A stretch of DNA of 13,681 bases from CAVXAE01 sp044225565 (lineage in GTDB: Bacteria > Pseudomonadota > Gammaproteobacteria > Steroidobacterales > Steroidobacteraceae): the NCBI GenBank assembly GCA_044225565.1, contig JBGAIL010000140.1, forward strand, positions 1 to 13,681, written 5' to 3'. This document shows positions 7,545 to 13,681 of the stretch, one piece after another. A program made the position numbers and the translations under genes. Each line of letters begins with the position of its first letter. Within the stretch, counting starts at the first letter, position 1. The notes beneath the pieces were generated by a model. It made no database searches. It worked only from the letters and a program-made list of their open reading frames with translations, and was not told the DNA's origin.

Positions 7545-7754
7545 ATGAGCCAGCTGACTGCGGCGCAACGCGCGGCCCTGCTCGCCGACGAGCACACTCT
7601 GCCGCGGATCGAGTCCCTGATCAGGGCGATGATCCTGGTGTCCTGGGCTGAACGGGCAACCGGCCGCAGGGAGCGGATCGCAGGCCGGCTGGCGACGGTC
7701 AGGCGGCTGAGAGCGCTCGCCGCGCACATCGAATCGCCGTCTCGCGGGCGCTGA
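7545..7754 (+). CDS. Small protein of unknown function, 69 residues
   Basis: I do not recognise this family. It is a probable gene because an AAGGA ribosome site lies 7 bases before the ATG and it fills the gap between two genes on the other strand. The protein is Arg/Ala/Leu-rich and strongly basic: MSQLTAAQRAALLADEHTLP, then a possible amphipathic or weakly hydrophobic helix (IESLIRAMILVSWAERATG), then a basic helical tail (RRERIAGRLATVRRLRALAAHI). There is no signal peptide, no clear membrane span and no cysteine motif. It diverges from the XRE regulator, which may control it. It could be a small helical DNA-associated protein or part of a regulator pair, but nothing in the sequence proves either. 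Confidence 0.55.
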   Translation: MSQLTAAQRAALLADEHTLPRIESLIRAMILVSWAERATGRRERIAGRLATVRRLRALAAHIESPSRGR

Positions 7755-7779
7755 GCCCTTCGTCTTCGAGGCTCTTCCG

Positions 7780-8433
7780 CTACGCGTCTTTTGGTTCTGT
7801 CTTCCTGCGCAGCATCGCGATGATCACCGGCAGCACCGACAGGACGATGATCAGGATCGTCACGATGCCGAAGTTGTTCTTCACGATGGGAATGTTGCCG
7901 AAGAGATAGCCGCCCCAGATGAAGATCATCACCCACGAGACGCCGCCCGCGATGTTATAGGCCTGGAACCGCGCGTAAGGCATGCGACCCACGCCGGCCA
8001 CGAAGGGCGCAAACGTGCGCACGATGGGCATGAAGCGCGAGATGACGATGGTCAGGCCGCCATAGCGCTGGAAGAACGCCTCCGTGCGCTGCAGATACTC
8101 CAGCTTCAGGAACCGGTAACGACCGCTGAACGCAGGCGGGCCGATCGCGCGGCCGATATGGTAGTTGACCGTGTTCCCCAGCACCGCAGCCACGGCGAGC
8201 AGGATCGATACCGTGGGCGCGGCGAGAGTGCCGGTAGTGTCCACCGCGGCGAGCGCGCCCACCGCGAAGAGCAGCGAGTCACCTGGAAGGAAGGGCGTAA
8301 CGACGAAACCGGTCTCGGCGAAGATGATCAGGAAGAGGATCGCGTAGATCCAGACGCCGAAGTGCGCGAGCATCTCGACCAGATGGCGGTCGAGATGCAG
8401 CACGAAATCCACGAACCACGTGATGAGCTCCAC
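7780..8433 (-). CDS. DedA family (VTT-domain) inner-membrane protein
   Basis: A 217-residue DedA/VTT-domain membrane protein. Relatives move or flip lipids such as undecaprenyl phosphate or phosphatidylethanolamine, or support proton-dependent envelope homeostasis. Motifs seen: FAETGFVVTPFLPGDSLLF (acidic residue plus the conserved PGDSLL re-entrant loop), GNTVNYHIGRAIG, and RYGGLTIVISRFMPIVRTF with the paired conserved arginines, followed by GVSWVMIFIWGGYLFG and a C-terminal span with a basic KTEPKDA tail. About five hydrophobic segments are visible. The start is GTG at 8433, 18 bases after the protease stop and with only a weak ribosome site, so it is probably translated from the ctpA-type transcript. 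Which DedA subgroup it belongs to cannot be told by eye. Confidence 0.93.
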   Translation of the reverse strand: MELITWFVDFVLHLDRHLVEMLAHFGVWIYAILFLIIFAETGFVVTPFLPGDSLLFAVGALAAVDTTGTLAAPTVSILLAVAAVLGNTVNYHIGRAIGPPAFSGRYRFLKLEYLQRTEAFFQRYGGLTIVISRFMPIVRTFAPFVAGVGRMPYARFQAYNIAGGVSWVMIFIWGGYLFGNIPIVKNNFGIVTILIIVLSVLPVIIAMLRRKTEPKDA

Positions 8434-8451
8434 CGCTCGATGCGCCGCGGA

Positions 8452-9747
8452 TCAACGGTTCGTCGAGGAGCGGGCGTTGTCGGCCTGCTGCTGGCGCTGC
8501 GCAAGGCGCGCACGCGCCTTCACCGTATCCAGCGCCAGCCGCACTTCCTTGTCACGCATGGCAAGCGAGGCCGAGTTGCGGCCCGGGCGTAGCTCCGCAG
8601 GCGCCTCCTCCGGGCCTTCGGCCACGACGTCCGGAGTGATGCCCTTCGCGTGGATCGAGACGCCGGAAGGCGTGTAGTAACGCGAGGTAGTGAGCTTGAT
8701 GGCACCGCCGTCCGACAGCGGCATCACGGTCTGCACCGAGCCCTTGCCGTAAGTCTTGTGACCAATGAGCGCGGCGCGGTGATGATCCTTCAATGCGCCG
8801 GCTACGATCTCCGCTGCGGACGCTGAACCGCCATTGACCAGCACCACGAGGCTTGCGCCGCTCAGCAGGTCACCAGGCGTGGCTTCCATCTTGAAGCGCG
8901 CATCGGGCGAGCGGCCATCGGCGGAGACGATCACCCCGTCGTCGAGGAACGCATCCGCCACCGCGACGCCGGCTTCGAGCACGCCGCCGGGGTTGTTGCG
9001 CAGATCGAGCACGAGGCCCGTGAGGCCGCGGGGATTGGCGGCCTTCAGCAACGAGATGGACTTCGCCACGTCCTGCGCGGTGGTCTCACTGAAACTGGTG
9101 ATGCGCAGGTAGCCGATGCCAGGCTCCAGCGTCTGCTGCACGACGCTGCGAACGTCCACCTTCGCGCGCAGCAGCGAGAAGCTGAGGAGCTCGCCCGTGC
9201 TGGGACGCCGCACGGTGAGCTTTACGTTGCTGCCGGCGGGACCGCGCATACGCGTGATGGCGCCGGCGAGATCCGCACCGACGTCGGAATCGTCGATCTT
9301 CACGATGAGATCGCCGGAGAGCATCCCGGCAACCTCGGCGGGAGAGCCTTCGATGGGCCGCAGGATCTTCACCGCGGAATCTTCCGCGACCACTTCGATG
9401 CCCACGCCCGGATAGGAGCCCATGGTGCTGAGGCGGATCTCCTCGAACTCGTCGCTGTCGAGGAAGGCCGAATGCGGATCGAGCGCGGCGACCATGCCAC
9501 GGATGGCCTTTTCCATCAGCTCGCGGTCGTCGACGGTGTCGACGTACTCCCGCTTGATGCGCTCGTACACCTCCGCGAACAGGCGCGCCTCTTCCCACGG
9601 AAGCGCCGGCGGAGTGGTGCTGGTGGAATCCTGCGGCGGCGATTCGGCGACCGGCCGTTCGGAAATGGCATCGCCCGCGGCCGCGGCCGAAAGCCAGAAT
9701 ACTGCGCCCGCAGCCAGTGCGGTCAGCGTGCGCGATCGAGTAGACAT
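8452..9747 (-). CDS. ctpA: S41 family C-terminal processing protease (CtpA-like)
   Basis: A periplasmic carboxyl-terminal processing protease of 431 residues from the chosen start. It trims or degrades envelope proteins; in Pseudomonas the CtpA relative controls peptidoglycan hydrolases. Order: signal peptide (MSTRSRTLTALAAGAVFWLS); N-terminal helices with YVDTVDDRELMEKAIRGMV; a PDZ domain (MGSYPGVGIEV to LLRAKVDVRSVV); and the S41 core with GYLRITSF and LDLRNNPGGVLEAGV. The catalytic Ser310 is the second Ser of GGSASAAE, exactly 25 residues before Lys335 in HKTYGKGSVQ, as in the family. I chose ATG 9747 because AGG lies 5 bases before it and the signal peptide then starts cleanly; 9771 and 9792 are in-frame alternatives. 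Being in the envC neighbourhood supports a role in cell-wall remodelling. Confidence 0.95.
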   Translation of the reverse strand: MSTRSRTLTALAAGAVFWLSAAAAGDAISERPVAESPPQDSTSTTPPALPWEEARLFAEVYERIKREYVDTVDDRELMEKAIRGMVAALDPHSAFLDSDEFEEIRLSTMGSYPGVGIEVVAEDSAVKILRPIEGSPAEVAGMLSGDLIVKIDDSDVGADLAGAITRMRGPAGSNVKLTVRRPSTGELLSFSLLRAKVDVRSVVQQTLEPGIGYLRITSFSETTAQDVAKSISLLKAANPRGLTGLVLDLRNNPGGVLEAGVAVADAFLDDGVIVSADGRSPDARFKMEATPGDLLSGASLVVLVNGGSASAAEIVAGALKDHHRAALIGHKTYGKGSVQTVMPLSDGGAIKLTTSRYYTPSGVSIHAKGITPDVVAEGPEEAPAELRPGRNSASLAMRDKEVRLALDTVKARARLAQRQQQADNARSSTNR

Positions 9748-9816
9748 CTCGGCCTGTCCCCTATTCCTCATGGCCTCTTGCTCACCACGCATGAGATACC
9801 AGGCGCGCGAGCCGGG

Positions 9817-11631
9817 TCAATAGGCACCCGCAGCCCGCAGCGGCGGAATCTGCGACTCAAGCGTGCAGTCCACGGGGCTGGCGGAGGCGAGCATCGGCAG
9901 CTCGAGGAGCACGTCCGCGAGCGGGGTGGGACGACCGATGGCGAAACCCTGGCCGTAGTCCACGCCCAGGCCCTCCAGGCGGGCGCGGATCTCCTCGGTC
10001 TCGACATATTCAGCCACCGTGCCGATGGCCATGCTGCGAGCGAGCTGGGCGATGGCGCGCACCATCGACTCCGAGCGGGCGTCCTTGAGGATGTCGCGGA
10101 CGAAACTGCCATCGATCTTGAGAAGTGTGACCGGAAGTTGTCGCAAGTAGGACAAAGACGACAACCCGGTGCCGAAATCGTCCAGTGCGACGCCGCAACC
10201 GAGTCTGCGCAGGCGGCGCATCAGCGTCTCCGCCCGGGCGATGTTGGCGATGGTGGCGTTCTCGGTGATCTCGAAGCAGAACACTGCCGGGTTCAGCCCG
10301 CTCTTCTCGATGCGGCCGAGGAGGAAATCGCTGAATTCCTCATCGCTCAGGGACTGGCCCGAGAAATTGATGGCGAAGGATACCGAGCCGTTGTCCAGAA
10401 GCCCCGCGTGCGGCTTGAGCTGCTCGATGGCGTTGTCGATCACCCAGCGGTCGATGGCCGGCATCAGCTGGTAGCGGTTGGCAGCAGAGAGGAAGCGGTC
10501 CGGGCCGACGGTGCCGCCGTCCTCACCGATCATGCGCAGCAGCAACTCGTAGTGCGGCTTGGAATGCTGCCCGGACGCGAACGGCAGGATCAGCTGCGCG
10601 TCGAGCCGCAGGCGGCCGGCGGTGATCGCATCGCGCAGGTGTGCCGCAATGTTGATGTCGTCGAAGCGACGCACGATGCTGAGATCGTTCGTCTGGTAGA
10701 CCTCGACTCGATTTCGACCGCGGTCCTTCGCAGCCTTGCAGGCTGTTTCGGCGGCGGCGAGCGAATGCATCAAGTCGCCGGACTGGGTCTCCACCGGCGC
10801 GACGCCGATGCTGATGGATACGTGGATGCGCGATTCACCCTGCAGCGTACCGAGCTGCTCCGCACCTTCGCGCAGGGATTCGGCGAACTGCGTGGCGTCA
10901 TCCAGGCCAGTGGGCAGCAGGACGGCGAAGCGGTCCCCCGAGATACGCGCAGCGAATGCGTTCGGCGGCAGGCGACGGCGCACCAGATCGCCGAGCTGGC
11001 CGATGACGCTGTCGCCGACATGCATGCCGAAATTGTCGTTGATGACGTGCAGCTGGTCGGAGTCGATATACAACGCGGACCATTGTGCGTTGCGCTGCGG
11101 ATTGGCGACCACGGCCCGTACACGCTGCTCGAACGCGGGCCGGGTATAGAGGCCGCTGATCGCGTCGTAGTTGCTTTCGATGATTCCGGCTGCCTTGCGC
11201 GCGAGGATATCGACCAGGCGCGCGTCGCGATCGACGAACTCGGTGCCTTCCTCGTGGCGGAACAGCGCGAGCACGCCTATCGAGCGGCCCGAAGCGTGCT
11301 GCAGCGGGCAGGAAAGGATGCGATACGGTACGGGGCCCTGGCCGTTCGACGTGGCGAGGCGATTGATGATGACGGGTTCGCGACGCATCTGCGCCATCGA
11401 CAGCAACTGTCGGTGCGTGCGTGCCACCAGCTGATTGTCCGGTGGCTTCTGGCCTTCGCTGCGCATCATCACGATGCCCTTGTCCGGCACGATGAGCGCG
11501 GCCATCTCGCAACGCAGATGCTCGTTCGCCTGCTGCAGAAGTCCCTTGAGCTCGTCCGCGCCATCACCGGCGGAGGAGCGGGTCGCAGGATCCGTGAGGA
11601 GCAGCTCGAGATCCTTGTCGAGCGCGTGCAC
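9817..11631 (-). CDS. GAF/degenerate-GGDEF/EAL c-di-GMP protein (likely phosphodiesterase), 5' end broken
   Basis: The open part encodes about 604 residues. Order: GAF-like sensor (about 30-165, CEMAALIVPDKGIVMM to ARLVDILARKAAGII); GGDEF-like domain whose signature is ARISGDRF instead of GGDEF, so it is probably not a cyclase but may bind GTP; and an EAL domain with YELLLRM in place of EALxR, INFSGQSL, FEITENATI, ALDDFGTGLSSLSYL, LLKIDGSFV, AEYVE and GVDYGQGFAIGRP. The metal- and c-di-GMP-binding acidic residues and Lys are present, so c-di-GMP hydrolysis is likely though ELL is a variant. The GTG at 11631 is only the first start after an in-frame TGA (11671-11673); homologous sequence continues upstream in other frames, so the true gene probably begins near 12058. 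It lies between envC and ctpA on the same strand, 69 bases before the protease. Confidence 0.85.
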   Translation of the reverse strand: MHALDKDLELLLTDPATRSSAGDGADELKGLLQQANEHLRCEMAALIVPDKGIVMMRSEGQKPPDNQLVARTHRQLLSMAQMRREPVIINRLATSNGQGPVPYRILSCPLQHASGRSIGVLALFRHEEGTEFVDRDARLVDILARKAAGIIESNYDAISGLYTRPAFEQRVRAVVANPQRNAQWSALYIDSDQLHVINDNFGMHVGDSVIGQLGDLVRRRLPPNAFAARISGDRFAVLLPTGLDDATQFAESLREGAEQLGTLQGESRIHVSISIGVAPVETQSGDLMHSLAAAETACKAAKDRGRNRVEVYQTNDLSIVRRFDDINIAAHLRDAITAGRLRLDAQLILPFASGQHSKPHYELLLRMIGEDGGTVGPDRFLSAANRYQLMPAIDRWVIDNAIEQLKPHAGLLDNGSVSFAINFSGQSLSDEEFSDFLLGRIEKSGLNPAVFCFEITENATIANIARAETLMRRLRRLGCGVALDDFGTGLSSLSYLRQLPVTLLKIDGSFVRDILKDARSESMVRAIAQLARSMAIGTVAEYVETEEIRARLEGLGVDYGQGFAIGRPTPLADVLLELPMLASASPVDCTLESQIPPLRAAGAY

Positions 11632-12058
11632 GGTCTTGCTGAGATCGGTGATCGCCGCGCGCGCAGCAGGTCACGGCCGCAGGCACTCGAGCGCGGGCCC
11701 GACAGCGCCCACGCGGCGTGGCTTGCGCGGAGTCCCTGGTACAGGTGTACTGCAGAGGATCGCGACTATCGCGACCAGATTGTCCGCATCGTTGCGCAGC
11801 CAGAAGAGATAGACGGGCACATTTCCGTCGAGCGCACCGCCGCCCTGCCCTTGTCGGAGCGGGCAGCGGTGAGCGTCTCCTCGACGAGATGGATGAGGTC
11901 GGACCGGTGGTCGTCTCGCTGGACCAGCGCAACTCGCCGCTGGTGTCGAATACGGCGATGCTGCTCGCGCGCGGCATCAGCGATTTCACCAGTTGCGCGT
12001 ACGGATCGAACGACCCCCAGGGATCGGGACGCTCGCCGCTCTGCCTGGCTGAGTTCAT
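11632..12058 (-). pseudogene. Frame-broken N-terminal part of the GAF/GGDEF-like/EAL gene
   Basis: This stretch reads like the missing N-terminus of the EAL protein, split over three frames. From ATG 12058, one frame gives DPWGSFDPYAQLVKSLMPRA and SSIAVFDTSGELRWSSETTTG. It then shifts to DLIHLVEETLTAARSDKG (top end 11900), then to GGALDGNVPVYLFWLRNDAD and NLVAIVAI (around 11820). This last frame meets a TGA at 11671-11673 and resumes as AAITDLSKTVHALDKDLELL. Around the TGA, one extra C and one missing G would restore LECLRRDLLARAAITDLS. The breaks fall mainly in short G or C runs. This is either a decayed gene start or sequence error; I favour error because envC next door shows the same pattern. 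Confidence 0.65.
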
Positions 12059-12221
12059 TGGAGAACCATGCTTCTGGGGAAGACCTGAGGGCGCACCTTT
12101 GCCAGGCCAGCCTGGTAATTTCTCGCGCGAGTTGGCGATTCAGTTAAATACCTGCGGCACTTGACCAGGGCGGCCGAACGCCCTGCGCCGGGTCCAGGCC
12201 TGGTGGAGCGGAACCAGGGCC
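12059..12221. other. Gap between envC remnant and EAL gene, CCAGG-rich palindromes
   Basis: No gene is supported here. It carries two symmetric elements built on the same pentamer: CCAGG-ccag-CCTGG (12102-12115) and the perfect palindrome CCAGGCCTGG (12194-12203), with further CCAGG/CAGGG copies nearby. No T-run follows either on the minus strand, so a standard intrinsic terminator is not evident. Because the surrounding sequence is suspect, their exact form may be unreliable. Confidence 0.3.
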
Positions 12222-12300
12222 AGGGTCGACCGGCTTGCCGGCCTTGCGGATCTCGGTAGCTCGAGGCGGCCGGCTGCGGCCCTGCTCCGGCCGCCGGCGA
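12180..12300 (-). pseudogene. envC: Out-of-frame C-terminal remnant of envC
   Basis: Beyond the stop of the envC frame, conserved C-terminal pieces of the LytM-like domain persist in other frames. SPGEPMIAGG (top end 12316) is in a second frame, and EIRKAGKPVDP (12254-12222), the hallmark closing motif of this family, is in a third, followed after another shift by WFRST. Earlier, an Asp-Trp pair (12415-12410) that belongs to the family's ADW motif is also out of frame, while VDHGEG (12387-12370) is back in the envC frame. Several one-base gains and losses are needed to join them. Confidence 0.7.
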
Positions 12301-13320
12301 TCATCGGCTCACCCGGCGACGCGCTCGCGGCACCTTTATCGACGTTGTTCTTGGCCGTGGGCTGAGGTCGCCCTCCCCGTGGTCCACGATGGCGAGCCGA
12401 CCTCGGCGGCCAGTCACGCCGGGTCGCCGGCCGCTCAGAATCGCCCATGCGTTCGCGCCACGCTCGGTGGCAACCATCATCCCGTCCCACTTCACGCCTC
12501 CCGCGCGCGCTTCGCCGAAGCGCGCGGTGATCTGGCCGCTGACGGGCCAGTTGAGCTTGCCACGCAGACGCGCGAAGGCGTCGTTGGTATCGATGGGATA
12601 GCGTTCGATGGCCCGCTTCAACTCGCGCAGCAGCTTCTCCAGTCCCGCTTTCTGCTGCTTGAGGCGTTCCAGACTTTGAACGCGCGATTGCGATTCGCTC
12701 TTCAGATTGGCTAGCACCGCACCGCGCTTCGCGCGGGCGTCGTCGAGCCGTGTCAGCTCGACGCGCCGCTGCTCCTCGAGGGAAGCAAGCTCCCGGTCCT
12801 GTGCTTCCACCTCGCTCTCGAGCCCCTCGATGCGCCGCACGTTCTCGGTGATGCGACCGATCTGGTCAGCACGGGCACGGCCGAAATAACTGTAGTACGC
12901 GAAGATACGTCCGACGCGTGCGGGATCTTTCTGGTTGAGCAGCAGCTTGAGCGGCTCTTCGTTGCCGATGAAATAGGCCGCGCGCAACTGGCCCGCCAGT
13001 GCGGCGCGCTCACGAGCCAGATCCTCCTGCCGCTGCGATTTCTCCGCGGCGAGCTCCGCGCGCTTCTGGGCATGCTCCACGCGCTTGCGCCTCAGCTGTT
13101 CGAGCGTATCGCGCACACCGCCGGCAGAGGTTTCGGCCTCGCGCAGCTCGCGGGTCAGGCGATCCTGCTGGGCCTGGTCCCGGCGCACCTGGCTGCGCAC
13201 CCGCTCGATCTCGGCCTTGACCGCCTTGAGATCCGCCTCCGTCTTTTTCGGGTCGGTCGCGGCGCCGAGGGGTCCGGCCATGGCAAGCGCGAGCACGGCG
13301 GCGAGCAAGGTTCGAAACAT
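12301..13320 (-). CDS. envC: EnvC-like murein hydrolase activator (coiled coil plus LytM-like domain), C-terminus frameshifted
   Basis: EnvC-type periplasmic activator of septal cell-wall amidases. The start chosen is ATG 13320 (MFRTLLAAVLALAMAGPLGA, a normal signal peptide); a longer reading to 13407 would overlap the yibN start. Residues about 26-245 are a long charged coiled coil, interrupted by AAYFIGNEEPLKLLLNQ and FAYYSYFGRARADQI, typical of EnvC. The LytM/M23-like domain starts at LNWPVSGQITARFGE (about 256) and includes GGVKWDGMMVATERGANAWA. The zinc-site His is absent there, as expected for the non-catalytic EnvC class that binds amidases through FtsEX control. After about residue 300 the frame breaks and ends in an Arg-rich tail (RPRTTSIKVPRARRRVSR) unlike the family. 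Taken literally, the protein would lack a functional activator domain. Confidence 0.88.
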   Translation of the reverse strand: MFRTLLAAVLALAMAGPLGAATDPKKTEADLKAVKAEIERVRSQVRRDQAQQDRLTRELREAETSAGGVRDTLEQLRRKRVEHAQKRAELAAEKSQRQEDLARERAALAGQLRAAYFIGNEEPLKLLLNQKDPARVGRIFAYYSYFGRARADQIGRITENVRRIEGLESEVEAQDRELASLEEQRRVELTRLDDARAKRGAVLANLKSESQSRVQSLERLKQQKAGLEKLLRELKRAIERYPIDTNDAFARLRGKLNWPVSGQITARFGEARAGGVKWDGMMVATERGANAWAILSGRRPGVTGRRGRLAIVDHGEGDLSPRPRTTSIKVPRARRRVSR

Positions 13321-13374
13321 AGGCCCTATAATGCCCGCCCTTTGCCGCGAAGGCATGGCTGCGACCGCCCGAAG
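13321..13374. promoter_or_regulatory. envC/yibN divergent promoter region
   Basis: Only 54 bases separate the two start codons. The plus strand carries a perfect TATAAT (13327-13332), 42 bases before the yibN ATG, with no good -35 at 16-18 bases. The same bases read ATTATA on the minus strand immediately before envC's start, so any envC promoter must lie inside yibN or further on. Confidence 0.35.
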
Positions 13375-13681
13375 ATGGAACGACTCATCGAATATGCGGG
13401 GAATCATCCCTGGCTCGTGACCGCAGCGGCGGTCATGGTGGCGGTGGTCATCGCCTACGAGATGCGCGTCCGCTCGGGCAACCTGGCATCGGTCTCACCT
13501 CAGGAAGCGGTGCGGTTCATGAACCAGGGCGCCCTGGTGCTCGACATCCGGCCGAAGGAGGAATTCGCCGCCGGCCACGTGAACGGGGCGCGCCATTTCT
13601 CTTCGGAACAGATCCTGGTCGCCGGCGAGTCACTGAAGAAGCACAAGGAGAAGCCGGTGCTGGTCTACTGCAACAACGGCA
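13375..13681 (+). CDS. yibN: YibN-type membrane-anchored rhodanese, C-terminus off the window edge
   Basis: Start of a rhodanese-domain (sulfurtransferase) protein of the YibN type, translated by hand because it runs off the window. After MERLIEYAGNHPW there is one transmembrane helix (about 14-29, VTAAAVMVAVVIAYEM), then a single rhodanese domain: SPQEAVRFMNQGALVLDIRP, EEFAAGHVNGARH, and VLVYCNNG with the active-site Cys at residue 99. This matches YibN, which in gammaproteobacteria sits divergent from gpmI/envC and upstream of grxC-secB. The spacing to envC supports that identity. An alternative ribosome site is not obvious; CCGAAG lies directly before the ATG. Confidence 0.9.
   Translation, partial: MERLIEYAGNHPWLVTAAAVMVAVVIAYEMRVRSGNLASVSPQEAVRFMNQGALVLDIRPKEEFAAGHVNGARHFSSEQILVAGESLKKHKEKPVLVYCNNG

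Noticed and set aside
7194..7754. XRE regulator plus small protein as a toxin-antitoxin pair
   Set aside because: The genes are divergent rather than overlapping, and the small protein has no RelE, HipA, HigB or other toxin motif.
7753..7774. GAGCC...GGCTC inverted repeat between the convergent small gene and dedA-like gene as a terminator
   Set aside because: Only 5 bp of stem with a 12-base loop and no T-run on either strand.
9472..12147. An 891-codon open frame on the plus strand
   Set aside because: It runs antisense through the protease 5' end, an intergenic gap and the whole EAL gene, whose families are certain. The translation is rich in Arg/His/Glu/Val with no domain, typical of a mirror frame in high-GC DNA.
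1..13681. CRISPR array, tRNA/rRNA genes, insertion sequences or prophage
   Set aside because: Reading both strands, I saw no spaced direct repeats, no tRNA-like cloverleaf, and no transposase, integrase or phage structural protein.

Overview
This is a high-GC chromosomal window that looks like a free-living gammaproteobacterium. The best taxonomic clue is the right end: a rhodanese of the YibN type diverging from an envC-like gene, with a ctpA-type protease further along. That is a common gammaproteobacterial arrangement. Together with a TonB-dependent receptor and several c-di-GMP and phosphorelay genes it would suit a Xanthomonadales/Nevskiales/Steroidobacter-like lineage, but I cannot fix the genus from sequence alone. 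I see no tRNA, rRNA, CRISPR array, insertion sequence or phage gene.

Left part (1-3579, all minus strand): a secreted CocE/NonD (S15-type) serine hydrolase cut by the window edge, a 755-residue TonB-dependent outer-membrane receptor immediately upstream of it, and a small SRPBCC (AHSA1-like) protein. The hydrolase and receptor are adjacent or overlapping and probably co-transcribed, suggesting uptake plus processing of one cargo.

Middle part (3657-7754): on the plus strand, a soluble hybrid histidine kinase (PAS, HisKA, HATPase, two receiver domains, Hpt) overlaps by 4 bases a REC-GGDEF diguanylate cyclase. This is a compact two-gene module that probably turns an intracellular cue into c-di-GMP. 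A convergent XRE-type regulator and a divergent 69-residue protein of unknown function follow; paired inverted repeats lie in the gap between them.

Right part (7780-13681): on the minus strand, reading from the right, envC-like amidase activator, a GAF/GGDEF-like/EAL protein, a CtpA-type S41 protease and a DedA membrane protein, all in one direction and possibly one operon. Divergent from envC is the start of yibN. The 3' end of envC and the 5' end of the EAL gene (about 11,640-12,460) are broken by many single-base frame changes, although recognisable family motifs remain in all three frames. Either both genes are decaying here or, more likely, the sequence is locally unreliable.

The genes are mostly known families. 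The points most worth a second look are the frame-broken patch, the c-di-GMP gene lodged between envC and ctpA, and the kinase-cyclase pair. I found no convincing novel defence or mobile system.
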